Positions 1-7,480 are shown, counted from the stretch's first letter. The stretch is DNA of 13,809 nt from Gammaproteobacteria bacterium (GCA_020027635.1 JAHKKL010000034.1:1-13809); one strand, 5' to 3'. Made by a program: numbers and translations. The notes: generated from the letters alone by a model not told the origin.

Positions 1-623
1 TAGGGACAGTCGGTTTCCACCAGCATGCGCTCCAGCGGCATCCGGCGCGCGACATCCATAAGTTCGTGCGCGCTCTTGAAGGTCACGATGCCAGAAAACG
101 AGATATGGAAATTGAGATCCATGGCCCGTCTGGCCATCTCCCAGTCGCCGGTAAAACAATGCATGACGCCACCCGCCTCCCCTGCACCCTCTTCCCGTAG
201 GATCGCAAGAGTGTCTTCCGCCGCATCCCGCGAGTGCACGATCAGCGGCTTTCCCGCCTGTTTTGCCGCCCGGATGTGGATCCTGAACCGCTCGCGCTGC
301 CACTCCAGGTCGCCCTCGCTGCGATAGTAGTCCAGACCGGTTTCCCCGATGGCCACGACACCGGGATGAGCGGCGAGATCAACCAACTCGCCGGCCGACG
401 GCTCGTGCCCGCCCCGTTCGTTGGGATGCACCCCGACGGAAACGCTGACTTCGGCACAGCGCTCGACCAGCGAGTGCATGCGCGGGAAATTCTCCAGGTT
501 GATGGACACGCAGAGCAGGTGCGTGACGCCCTGTTCGCGCGCCGCAGCGAGAACACCGGCGAGCCCGTTGGGAAACGAGGGCAGGTCCAGCAGGTCCAGG
601 TGGCAATGGGAATCAACCAGCAT
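1..623 (-). CDS. tatD: TatD family metal-dependent hydrolase / DNase, 3' end cut by window edge
   Basis: Partial gene: 207 codons are visible, the frame is open to the window edge, and about 50 C-terminal residues of a family length near 255-260 are missing. The start is an ATG giving MLVDSHCHLD. The metal-binding HxH pair is H6/H8. Further expected ligands are E94 (AIGETGLDYY), H130 (VHSRDA), H155 (MHCFTG) and D205 (ETDCP), so the amidohydrolase TIM-barrel site looks intact. TatD proteins are cytoplasmic 3'-5' exo/endonucleases linked to DNA repair or quality control. Despite the name they are not part of Tat transport. The gene lies 65 bp downstream of pilZ, the order seen in Pseudomonas. 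Its ribosome binding site sits in one arm of a small inverted repeat (630-647). TatD versus the close paralogues YcfH or YjjV is not settled; the position after tmk-holB matches ycfH of E. coli. Confidence 0.93.
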   Translation of the reverse strand, partial: MLVDSHCHLDLLDLPSFPNGLAGVLAAAREQGVTHLLCVSINLENFPRMHSLVERCAEVSVSVGVHPNERGGHEPSAGELVDLAAHPGVVAIGETGLDYYRSEGDLEWQRERFRIHIRAAKQAGKPLIVHSRDAAEDTLAILREEGAGEAGGVMHCFTGDWEMARRAMDLNFHISFSGIVTFKSAHELMDVARRMPLERMLVETDCP

Positions 624-629
624 GAAGAA

Positions 630-647
630 CCTCTCCCAGACGAGAGG
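630..647 (-). promoter_or_regulatory. Inverted repeat holding the tatD ribosome binding site
   Basis: On the minus strand CCTCTC and GAGAGG (6-bp perfect arms, 6-nt loop) form a possible hairpin just before tatD. The GAGG of the downstream arm is the only Shine-Dalgarno-like sequence and lies 6 nt before the ATG. The hairpin would hide it, so tatD translation could be damped or opened by passing ribosomes. This is inference from the pairing alone. Confidence 0.35.
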
Positions 648-688
648 CTGAATGATAGCCGGATTCAGAAAGACCGCAACCGCGGCGG

Positions 689-1042
689 TTACAGGGTATG
701 CGTCGGGCGATCGGACTCGAGTGTTCCGGCGAGGTAGCCCTCGATTTTGTTGCGGGCCGCGCCGTCATCCTGGTCGCTGAACTGAACGCCGATGCCGGCC
801 GCACGGTTGCCCTGGGCGCCGATGGGGGTGATCCAGACGATCCTGCCGGCAACCGGAATCTTTTCCGATTCGTCCATCAGTGTCAGCAGCATGAAGACTT
901 CGTCACCGAGCCGGTAATCCTTCTTTGTCGGGATGAACAGGCCGCCGCCCTTGACGAACGGCATGTAGGCCGCATACAAGGCGCTTTTGTCCTTGATGGT
1001 GAGTGAGAGAATTCCCTGTCGCGGAGCGCTTGCCTGGTTCAT
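689..1042 (-). CDS. pilZ: PilZ, type IV pilus biogenesis PilZ-domain protein
   Basis: A 117-residue single-domain protein, the normal length for founding-type PilZ. Recognisable stretches are ILSLTIKDKSALYAAYMPF, GGGLFIPT, LGDEVFMLL, IPVAGRIVWITP and GIGVQF, very close in wording to the Pseudomonas protein from memory. It has neither the RxxxR nor the (D/N)xSxxG motif used to bind cyclic di-GMP, as expected for this orphan class. Such PilZ proteins act in the cytoplasm by contacting the pilus assembly ATPase PilB and, where present, FimX. The organism therefore probably makes type IV pili, though no other pil gene is in the window. The ATG is preceded by GGGGAG at 7 nt spacing. It lies 36 bp after holB, so it is probably cotranscribed. 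Confidence 0.95.
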   Translation of the reverse strand: MNQASAPRQGILSLTIKDKSALYAAYMPFVKGGGLFIPTKKDYRLGDEVFMLLTLMDESEKIPVAGRIVWITPIGAQGNRAAGIGVQFSDQDDGAARNKIEGYLAGTLESDRPTHTL

Positions 1043-1078
1043 GTCTTGACTCCCCTATCCTGTTGATCGGTGTCTGTC

Positions 1079-2056
1079 CTAGGAAGTCTGTTCCGCCCAT
1101 GCGAGCAGGATGTCTTCCATCATCATTTGCCGGTTCAAGGTGCTGTCCGCAAGTTTCAGCATCCGGTTGACGCCGTCAAGCAGACCGAACAGTACCCTGC
1201 TGTCCAGTTTCCGCGCAAGCACCGACAGGCCGTCCTGCAGATCGATGCCGTGGATCCCCTGCGTCTGTCCGCTGAGGCGGATTCTCAGCATATCCATGAG
1301 CCACTCCCGCATCCAGCGAAGTCCCTTCAGATTCTCGTCCTCGGCCCAGCCCTCCGCCACTGTCAGGGGACTTTCCTGCCCCGCGAGGATGTCGACCAAC
1401 GCACGGAAACGCCGCTGCCGCTCCTCCAGTGCCTGCTCCTGCGCCAGTTTCAGCGCCTGCAGCGGCGCACCATTCGCCAGGGCGATATACATCTCGGGCG
1501 ACGGACCCGCATACCGAGTTGCAAGCCACCGGTTGGTCAGCTCCCGGTCAGTCGCTTGGATGCGGACTTCCTGGCAGCGGCTGCGTATCGTCGCCGGCAA
1601 GCGGGCCGGATGCGCGCTGACCAGAACCAGTACCGTGTTATCGGACGGCTCTTCAAGTGTCTTTAGCAAGCTGTTGGCGGCGTTGATATTCAGAGCATCC
1701 GCCGGCGTCAGGATGGCCACCTTGTATCCGTTGCCGTGACTGGTCAGAGACAGGTCCTCGGAAAGTTGCCGGACTTGGTCGATCTTGATCACGCGGCTGT
1801 CCTCTGCCGGGGTGAGGCGGAAATAGTCCGGGTTGCTGCCGGCCGCGAACAGCGTGCAGCTGGTGCACTGCCGGCAGGGTGGCATTCCGTCCGTCGGGCT
1901 CTCGCACAGGAGAAAGCGCGCCAGCTCATCCGCGAACACGGTCTTGCCCATGCCGTGCTGGCCGGTCAGCAGTAAGGCGTGGGGGAAGCGGTGCTGCCGG
2001 TGTGCCGCCGTCAGACGTTCCCAGAACGGTTCAAGCCATGGATATTCATTTACCAT
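1079..2056 (-). CDS. holB: DNA polymerase III subunit delta' (clamp loader)
   Basis: A 325-residue clamp-loader subunit. The N-terminal AAA+ domain has a P-loop-like GQHGMGKT (residues 32-39). A zinc module uses C51, C61, C64 and C67, the CX9CX2CX2C spacing of DnaX/HolB proteins. Later come ANSLLKTLEEP and LPATIRSRCQ, the latter carrying the SRC arginine-finger motif used to act on the neighbouring ATP site. Delta' works with delta and DnaX to load the beta sliding clamp. The start is ATG giving MVNEYPWLEPFW, which matches the N terminus of homologues (PW near residue 6). No good Shine-Dalgarno sequence precedes it. Downstream of tmk as usual, but separated from it by 141 bp that contain a possible small ORF. 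Confidence 0.96.
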   Translation of the reverse strand: MVNEYPWLEPFWERLTAAHRQHRFPHALLLTGQHGMGKTVFADELARFLLCESPTDGMPPCRQCTSCTLFAAGSNPDYFRLTPAEDSRVIKIDQVRQLSEDLSLTSHGNGYKVAILTPADALNINAANSLLKTLEEPSDNTVLVLVSAHPARLPATIRSRCQEVRIQATDRELTNRWLATRYAGPSPEMYIALANGAPLQALKLAQEQALEERQRRFRALVDILAGQESPLTVAEGWAEDENLKGLRWMREWLMDMLRIRLSGQTQGIHGIDLQDGLSVLARKLDSRVLFGLLDGVNRMLKLADSTLNRQMMMEDILLAWAEQTS

Positions 2057-2093
2057 ATCTGATGGTTAAAGCACTTTTCTAGAACCAGACAGA

Positions 2094-2198
2094 TCACGGG
2101 ATCAGGCGACTCCACAACGGATCCACCATCCAGAATAGCGCGAGTACAGCGCCACGCCCGCTCTCGATCCTTGTCAGAAACACCGCCTCATCTCCCAT
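2094..2198 (-). CDS. Possible 34-residue small protein coupled to tmk
   Basis: The tmk stop and a new ATG overlap as TGATG. The ATG opens a 34-codon frame ending at a TGA, 37 bp before holB. The product begins MGDEAVFLTRIESGRG and continues with a hydrophobic, tryptophan-containing segment (AVLALFWMVDPLW). About three quarters of third codon positions are G or C, as in its neighbours. It fills most of the otherwise unexplained tmk-holB gap. I recognise no family. It could be a real coupled microprotein, a device that carries ribosomes toward holB, or chance. The evidence is position and frame only. Confidence 0.3.
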   Translation of the reverse strand: MGDEAVFLTRIESGRGAVLALFWMVDPLWSRLIP

Positions 2199-2824
2199 CA
2201 ACGGGCATGCACGAAAGGTCGCAACACCTCATCCAGCTGCTGCTGTACCCTTGCCAGGGGCAGGCTGGCATCGATCACGCGGTAGCGCCCGTCATGGCGG
2301 ACGGCAAGGTCAAGATATGCCTGACGGACCCGCTCGAAAAATCCGATATGTTCCTGCTCGAAGCGATCCAGCGCCCCGCGGTTGCCGGCCCGTGCCAGGC
2401 CGATGGCGACGGGCACGTCCAGCAACACGGTCAGATCGGGCCGGAAGTCACCCTGTACCCACTGTTCCAGACGGGCGATTTTCTCGACGTCGATGCCGCG
2501 CCCCCCCCCCTGGTAGGCATAGGTCGCATCGGTAAAACGGTCGCACAGCACCCAACGGTCCTGCGCGAGCGCGGGCAGTATCACCTTGGCGAGATGTTCG
2601 GCGCGTGCCGCGAACATCAGCTGCAATTCGCAGTCGGGACTCATGCCGGTATAGCGCGGATCCAGCAGCAGACCGCGTATGGCCTCGCCGAGCGGCGTGC
2701 CTCCGGGCTCGCGCGTCATCACGACATCGATACCGGCTGCTTCAATCAGGTCGCGGATATGGGCGATGTTGGTGCTCTTGCCGACACCTTCGATTCCCTC
2801 GACGGTAATGAACTTTCCCGACAT
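2198..2824 (-). CDS. tmk: Thymidylate kinase (dTMP kinase)
   Basis: A 208-residue kinase converting dTMP to dTDP with ATP, an essential step in dTTP supply. Visible motifs: P-loop GIEGVGKS (10-17), REPGGT (38-43, substrate loop), the DR motif in CDRFTDATYAYQ (from residue 95), and the lid RAGNRGALDRF (145-155) with arginines, as in the E. coli type. Length and order fit the family. The start ATG lies 2 bp after the mltG stop, so translation is probably coupled. A run of ten G on the coding strand (2501-2510) encodes the glycines of YQGGGRG. The frame is intact as sequenced, but a one-base slip there would destroy the enzyme. The stop overlaps the start of a possible small ORF. Confidence 0.97.
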   Translation of the reverse strand: MSGKFITVEGIEGVGKSTNIAHIRDLIEAAGIDVVMTREPGGTPLGEAIRGLLLDPRYTGMSPDCELQLMFAARAEHLAKVILPALAQDRWVLCDRFTDATYAYQGGGRGIDVEKIARLEQWVQGDFRPDLTVLLDVPVAIGLARAGNRGALDRFEQEHIGFFERVRQAYLDLAVRHDGRYRVIDASLPLARVQQQLDEVLRPFVHAR

Positions 2825-2826
2825 CG

Positions 2827-3814
2827 TTACTCGGGTATTGACAACGGCTGACTGGCGGTGTTGCCGAGTTGGAACTTCTGCACGGCGCTTTCATGCTCCT
2901 TGAGGGTACGGGAAAAATAATGGCCACCGTTCCCATTGGCCACGAAGTAGAGGGCATCGCCCTTGTCGGGATGCAGTACGGCGTGGATAGACGCCGCCCC
3001 TGGCATGGTGATGGGCGTAGGCGGCAAACCGTCGCGGGTATAGGTATTGTAAGGCATATCGGTGCGCAGGTCGCTGGCACGCAGGTTCCCGTCAAAGCGC
3101 TCGCCCAGTCCGTAAATCACCGTCGGGTCGGTCTGCAGGCGCATGCCTTTCTGCAGTCGCCGGATAAATACACCGGCAATGATCGGACGCTCCTCGGGGA
3201 GCCCGGTCTCCTTCGCCGGCAAGGAGGCGTTCCATCGCGCTATAGGCGCGCTGAAGAAAGGCCAGATCCGTCGTTCCCTGCGGGAAATGGTAGGTATCCG
3301 GCAGGAAGCGACCCTCGGGATTCTCTCCCTCGTGTTTCAGGCGCGCCATGATCTCATCCACGCTCACGCCATTCAGGGTATGCACGATGTCATTGTTCGA
3401 CTTGATCAGGACCAGCATCTCCTTGAATGTCTGGCCTTCGATCAGGGTGATCGTATGCTGGATCACTTCGCCGCCAGCCAGTTTTCTGAGCAGGCTCTCC
3501 GGCGTCATGCCGGGGGTGATCTCGTACTCGCCGGCCTGCAGGCGGTGCGCAAGATCCAGCTCACGGCCCAGCCAGATCAGATAGTGGGGGTGCCCGCTGA
3601 TGCCCCGCCGCTGCAGGTCATACGCCAATTGGCTCAGCGATGTCCCCGCGGCTATCTCATAGATCATGCCGGGTTCGGATATGTTGAGCGGGGCATTCCT
3701 GAAGTCATGATATTGACCAAGCAGAACGGCAACCAGGACGAGCACGCCAATCCCGGCACTGACCAGCGCGTAACCCAGGAGGTGTTTCCATTTTTTGGTC
3801 TGCGAGTTATTCAT
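2827..3814 (-). pseudogene. mltG: Endolytic murein transglycosylase MltG (YceG), frameshifted with internal loss
   Basis: Two overlapping minus-strand frames together read as MltG. The upstream frame, from an ATG at 3814, has a short basic N terminus, a membrane segment (about residues 12-33), a LysM-like region (about 40-95) and family motifs GEYEITPGMTPESLL, LIEGQTF and GRFLPDTYHFPQGTTD, up to AYSAMERLL. The downstream frame resumes at KETGLPEERPIIAGVF and continues through GMRLQTDPTVIYGLG, YNTYTRDGLPPTPI and GNGGHYFSRT to the normal C terminus. The join is near 3208-3223. The frame changes there by +1, and about 25-30 residues that intact homologues carry (ending in the ASIxEKE stretch of the catalytic region) are missing. 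A deletion of roughly 80 bp, about 2 mod 3, explains both. MltG cleaves nascent glycan strands at the inner membrane; this copy should be inactive unless the sequence is wrong. An alternative ATG at 3862 overlaps pabC. Confidence 0.85.
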
Positions 3815-3839
3815 GGATACAGAGGATAACGCTCGTGCT

Positions 3840-4694
3840 TCAGTTAAGCCACGTCTCGCCATCCGACGGCAGTTCCGCCAGCAGCTCCTGCAGTCGTTGT
3901 GTCAACGCCCCCCGGCGAAACGGATGGCCATCGACTGCGATGACCGGCCAGATGCCAATGATGCTGTTGGTTAAAAACACCTCATCCGCTCCCCAGAGAT
4001 CATCCAATCCAAGCGCCTTGACCTGTACCTGCATCGGCACCCTGGCGGCGAGTTCCATCACGACCGTACGCAGGATACCGGCCACGCCGCAGCGGACCAG
4101 CCCGGGTGTCATCAAGACCCGATTCCTGATGAGAAACAGGTTGCTCATGGTGCCCTCCGCCAGGCGATCATCCCCGTCCAGCAGCAGCCCTTCCATGATG
4201 CCTGGGTCATTCCATTCCCGCCGCGCGATCACCTGTTCCAGGCGATTGAGGTGCTTGATACCCGCCAGCGCCGGGTTGCAAGCCAGGCGCTGGCGGCACA
4301 GGCGCACGCGAACCCCTGACCCGCGGCACGTCTCGGGATAGTCCGGCCAGGGGTGTAACTGGATGATCCGGGTCGGGCTCACTCCGGCCGCCGGTTGGTA
4401 GCCACGCCCTCCGCCCCCCCGGGTCACAATGATCTTGAGCACACCCCGGTCGACTCCCGAGATGACCGGCAGGGATTCCTCCAGCAGGCGGTTTTCCTCC
4501 GGATGCGGAATACCCAGACGCGCGCAGCCTGCATGAAGCCGCGCGATGTGCCGCAACCAGAAGCGCGGTCGCCCGTCTTCCACGACAAGGGTTTCGAAGA
4601 CCCCGTCGCCGTACAACAGTCCCCTGTCCATGCTCGAAAGGCAGTCAGTCGCCTCTCCATTAATCACGACGGATGGGCTCTCTCGTGAAGTCAT
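3840..4694 (-). CDS. pabC: Aminodeoxychorismate lyase
   Basis: A 284-residue fold-type IV PLP enzyme. It converts 4-amino-4-deoxychorismate to p-aminobenzoate plus pyruvate in folate synthesis. Visible: SMDRGLLYGDGVFET near the N terminus, the PLP-binding lysine K147 within AGIKHLNRLEQVIARREW, EGLLLDG, LAEGTMSNLFLI, and DEVFLTNSIIGIWPV near the C terminus. All fit PabC better than branched-chain aminotransferase. The gene sits 18 bp after pabB, which makes its substrate, and 25 bp before mltG, its usual neighbour. The start gives MTSRESPSVVINGE; the VINGE strand is near residue 10 as in homologues. No clear Shine-Dalgarno sequence is visible. Confidence 0.95.
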   Translation of the reverse strand: MTSRESPSVVINGEATDCLSSMDRGLLYGDGVFETLVVEDGRPRFWLRHIARLHAGCARLGIPHPEENRLLEESLPVISGVDRGVLKIIVTRGGGGRGYQPAAGVSPTRIIQLHPWPDYPETCRGSGVRVRLCRQRLACNPALAGIKHLNRLEQVIARREWNDPGIMEGLLLDGDDRLAEGTMSNLFLIRNRVLMTPGLVRCGVAGILRTVVMELAARVPMQVQVKALGLDDLWGADEVFLTNSIIGIWPVIAVDGHPFRRGALTQRLQELLAELPSDGETWLN

Positions 4695-4712
4695 CCGCGC
4701 CGGCCGCGACCC

Positions 4713-6131
4713 TTAGGCATCACCGATGCCAAGTGCATGCAGCAAACCGAGCGCCTTGGCGCGCGTTTCCTCCAGTTCCGCCTCAGGCACCGAGTCGGCG
4801 ACGATGCCTGCTCCGGCCCTTAGCTGTACCTGGTTGGCCGATACTGTCATGCTGCGAATCAGGATGTTCATGTCCATGCTGCCATCGCGGTTGATGTAAC
4901 CCATGGAGCCGGTATAGGCGCCGCGCGGTTCCTGCTCGAGTTCGGCGATGATTTCCATGCAGCGCACCTTGGGGCAGCCGGTGATCGTGCCGCCCGGGAA
5001 TACGGCGTTCAACACCTGCCCCGGGGTAATATCGGCGCGCAACTCGCCTTTCACGTTTGACACGATGTGATGCACATGCGCGTAGGATTCGAGCACCATG
5101 AATTCATCGACCACGACCGAGCCCGGCGTGCAGATACGTCCCAGGTCGTTGCGTTCCAGGTCGATCAGCATGACATGCTCGGCCCGCTCCTTCGGGTGGG
5201 ACAGCAATTCCGCGGAACGGTTGCTGTCGGCCATTCTGCTGCGCCCTCTGGGTCGGGTTCCTGCGATCGGGCGCGTCTCCACCGTCCGGCCCAGCACACG
5301 GACCAGCCGCTCCGGCGAAGAGCTGATGATGGCAGCATCTCCCCAGCGGGCGATGCCACTGTAAGGCGCCGGATTGTGCAGCCTCAGGCTCCGGTACAGT
5401 GCCGGTGCATCAACCGCCTCCCGTGCGGTGATCCGCCACGACCGCGAGATGTTAACCTGGAATACATCGCCTTCGCGGATGTAGTGGTGGATGCGCTCGA
5501 CGGCTTCCAGGTAGTGCTCGTGCGGAGCCTCGATTATGCCCGCGAGCCGAAGCACTTCCCGTTCCCGCCCATCGTGTTGCGGCAGGCCGAGGATGTCGCT
5601 CTCGATGGCGGCAATCCGGTCGTCGTGCCCGGGCTCGGCAACGATAACGGTCGTGCGTTTCTCGTGGTCTCGCACGATCGCCGTCGCAAAACGCGTGGCG
5701 GCGGCGACGGGCAGCACATCACCGGCACGCGGCAGACGCAGACAGGGTTCGATCTGAGCGGCCAGTTCATAGCCCAGATAGACGAACCAGCCGCCGGTAA
5801 AAGGCAGTCCTTCCGGTGCACCGCCGACAGCCGATGAGGAGGACCACCAGCGGTCAAGTGCCGTGAGAAAATCACCGACTCCGGGTTCTGCTTCCGGGGG
5901 TCCGCTCAGCGCGCCAGAGGAGTCGAGTCTGAGCGTCGCCTCCGGGAAGGCGAACAGGATGTCGAAACGCCCGTGCGCCGTGCTTTGCAAAAGCTGCGGA
6001 TAACGCGCGGAGTTGTACGCATGCAGATCGATCAGGTCGAACGGGAGACTGATCCCGTGCACCTCGCAGCAGGGTTCGGAAAACCTGGTTGACGAGCCCC
6101 GCCTGCCGCCCATGTCACGCAGGGCTTTCAC
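4713..6131 (-). CDS. pabB: Aminodeoxychorismate synthase component I (PabB), TrpE-like motif variant
   Basis: A 472-codon chorismate-using enzyme. With a PabA glutaminase (not in this window) it would make 4-amino-4-deoxychorismate. The N-terminal domain includes RFDILFAFP and TGGWFVYLGYELAAQIEP. The C-terminal catalytic domain includes GDVFQVNISR (221-230), SSPERLVR, PIAGTRPRG (288-296), DLERNDLGRICTPGS (from 324), GGTITGCPKVRCMEII (from 380), AYTGSMGYI and AGAGIVADS. E. coli PabB has PIKGT with a reactive lysine; here alanine (A290) replaces it, as in anthranilate synthase TrpE. I call PabB because of the N-terminal domain, the TGCPKVRCMEII wording and the adjacent pabC. The start is uncertain: GTG at 6131, 5 bp after fabF, or ATG at 6113. 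Similarity to PabB is only clear from about residue 22. Confidence 0.88.
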   Translation of the reverse strand: MKALRDMGGRRGSSTRFSEPCCEVHGISLPFDLIDLHAYNSARYPQLLQSTAHGRFDILFAFPEATLRLDSSGALSGPPEAEPGVGDFLTALDRWWSSSSAVGGAPEGLPFTGGWFVYLGYELAAQIEPCLRLPRAGDVLPVAAATRFATAIVRDHEKRTTVIVAEPGHDDRIAAIESDILGLPQHDGREREVLRLAGIIEAPHEHYLEAVERIHHYIREGDVFQVNISRSWRITAREAVDAPALYRSLRLHNPAPYSGIARWGDAAIISSSPERLVRVLGRTVETRPIAGTRPRGRSRMADSNRSAELLSHPKERAEHVMLIDLERNDLGRICTPGSVVVDEFMVLESYAHVHHIVSNVKGELRADITPGQVLNAVFPGGTITGCPKVRCMEIIAELEQEPRGAYTGSMGYINRDGSMDMNILIRSMTVSANQVQLRAGAGIVADSVPEAELEETRAKALGLLHALGIGDA

Positions 6132-6136
6132 CGGTT

Positions 6137-7378
6137 TCAGTCCGTCTTGCGCAGGATCAGCGTTGCGTTGGTGCCGCCGAAACCGAATGAATTCGACATG
6201 ACAATCCTGAGCTTCATCTCGCGGGCCACATTCGGCACGTAGTCGAGATCACACTCGGGGTCGGGATACTCCAGATTGATGGTCGGCGGGGCCACCTGGT
6301 CGCGCAGCGCCAGCACCGAAAAAACCGCCTCGATCCCGCCCGCCGCCCCGAGCAGGTGCCCGGTCATCGATTTCGTTGAACTGACCGCCACCTTGCCGGC
6401 TTTGTCGCCGAACACCTGTTTTATGGCCAGCGTTTCGGCAAGATCACCGGCGGGCGTCGAGGTACCGTGGGCATTGATGTAGTCGATGTCAGCCTTGTCC
6501 ATGGCCGCATCGGCGATGGCATTACGCATGCACCGCGCCGCGCCCTCGCCCCCGAGGGCGGGCTGGGTCATGTGGAAGGCGTCACCGCTCATGCCGAAAC
6601 CGGCGATTTCCGCATAGACGTTCGCGCCGCGACGCCGGGCCTGTTCATATTCCTCAAGCATCAGTATGCCGGCGCCGTCGCTGAGCACGAAACCATCCCG
6701 CTCCCTGTCCCAGGGGCGGCTGGCGGCCTGCGGGTCGTCGTTGCGGGTCGAAAGCGCACGCGCCGCCGCGAAACCACCGATACCCGTCGGGCAGGTCGTC
6801 ATCTCGGCACCGCCCGCCATCATGATATCGGCATCACCGTAGGCAATCATGCGGGCCGCCACGCCGATATTGTGGGTCGCCGAGGCGCAGGCGGTAACGA
6901 TTGCGATATTCGGTCCTTTCATGCCGTGGAGGATGGAAAGATTGCCGCCGATCATGTTGATGATATTGCTGGGGACGAAAAACGGTGAAATCTTGCGAGG
7001 GCCACCGTCCATGTAGGCCTGATAAGCATCCTCTATACCCGGAAGTCCGCCGATACCGGAACCGATGGCCATCCCGGCGCGATCGGCATTGCTCTCATCG
7101 ATGACCAGGCCGGAATCGTTGATGGCCTGACTTGCCGCCGCGATTCCGTAGTGAATGAAAGGCGCCATCTTGCGCGCATCCTTGGCCGGGATGTACTGCG
7201 TAATATCGAAATTCCTGACCTCGCCACCAAAACGCACCGGGAACGCGGAGACATCGAATCGGGCAAGTGGCTCGATACCGCTCTTCCCTGCCAGTATGCT
7301 GGCCCAGGCGACATCGACAGAATTACCGACCGGCGAAACGATACCCAGCCCTGTGACAACTACACGTCTTCTGGACAA
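6137..7378 (-). CDS. fabF: 3-oxoacyl-ACP synthase II (KAS II)
   Basis: A condensing enzyme that elongates acyl-ACP with malonyl-ACP, including the temperature-sensitive C16:1 to C18:1 step in relatives. From a TTG start it has 413 residues, the same as the E. coli protein, and begins MSRRRVVVTGLGIVSPVGN. The catalytic cysteine is C164 (TACASATHN), with H304 (NAHGTSTPAGD), K336 and H341 (KSMTGHLLGAAGG). The C terminus has the glycine-rich NSFGFGGTNA. The frame is open further upstream, but TTG at 7376-7378 is chosen because AGGAG lies 7 nt before it and the protein then matches the family N terminus. It follows acpP after a terminator-bearing gap and leads directly into pabB (5 bp). Confidence 0.96.
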   Translation of the reverse strand: MSRRRVVVTGLGIVSPVGNSVDVAWASILAGKSGIEPLARFDVSAFPVRFGGEVRNFDITQYIPAKDARKMAPFIHYGIAAASQAINDSGLVIDESNADRAGMAIGSGIGGLPGIEDAYQAYMDGGPRKISPFFVPSNIINMIGGNLSILHGMKGPNIAIVTACASATHNIGVAARMIAYGDADIMMAGGAEMTTCPTGIGGFAAARALSTRNDDPQAASRPWDRERDGFVLSDGAGILMLEEYEQARRRGANVYAEIAGFGMSGDAFHMTQPALGGEGAARCMRNAIADAAMDKADIDYINAHGTSTPAGDLAETLAIKQVFGDKAGKVAVSSTKSMTGHLLGAAGGIEAVFSVLALRDQVAPPTINLEYPDPECDLDYVPNVAREMKLRIVMSNSFGFGGTNATLILRKTD

Positions 7379-7385
7379 CACCCAA

Positions 7386-7390
7386 CTCCT
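7386..7390 (-). promoter_or_regulatory. Ribosome binding site deciding the fabF TTG start
   Basis: AGGAG on the minus strand lies 7 nt before TTG at 7376-7378 and only 4 nt before GTG at 7379-7381. The TTG fits spacing and protein alignment best. The longer frame from 7438 is not supported, since its extra residues are absent from family members I recall. Confidence 0.7.
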
Positions 7391-7420
7391 GCCAGTGACC
7401 GGTGTGAATTCATCGATGCC

Positions 7421-7460
7421 TAAAACAAAAGGCCGCACCGCTGTACAGGCCGGTGCGGCC
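7421..7460 (-). terminator. Rho-independent terminator after acpP
   Basis: On the minus strand a perfect 10-bp GC-rich stem (arms 7451-7460 and 7431-7440, 10-nt loop) is followed by TTTTGTTTTA. It begins 20 bp after the acpP stop and precedes fabF. It should end many acpP transcripts, giving an abundant short acpP mRNA and partial read-through into fabF. This matches the need for far more ACP than synthase. Confidence 0.88.
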
Positions 7461-7480
7461 GGTATCCGATAGGGAAATGT

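Noticed and set aside
664..690. Terminator after pilZ from CCGC/GCGG pairing followed by tctttct
   Set aside because: The stem is only about 4 bp and the T-run is broken, so termination here cannot be supported.
3200..3235. Programmed ribosomal frameshift in mltG
   Set aside because: No slippery heptamer or downstream structure is evident, and a frameshift alone cannot restore the missing conserved residues.
3143..3829. A 228-codon plus-strand open frame opposite the broken mltG
   Set aside because: The minus strand carries clear MltG motifs on both sides of the break. The plus frame has no recognisable motif.
4713..6131. Calling this gene trpE because of PIAGTRPRG
   Set aside because: The N-terminal domain, the TGCPKVRCMEII stretch and the direct link to pabC favour PabB; the motif is reported as an oddity instead.
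7379..7438. Longer FabF starting at 7438
   Set aside because: The extra 20 residues do not match family N termini, and the ribosome binding site fits the TTG at 7378.
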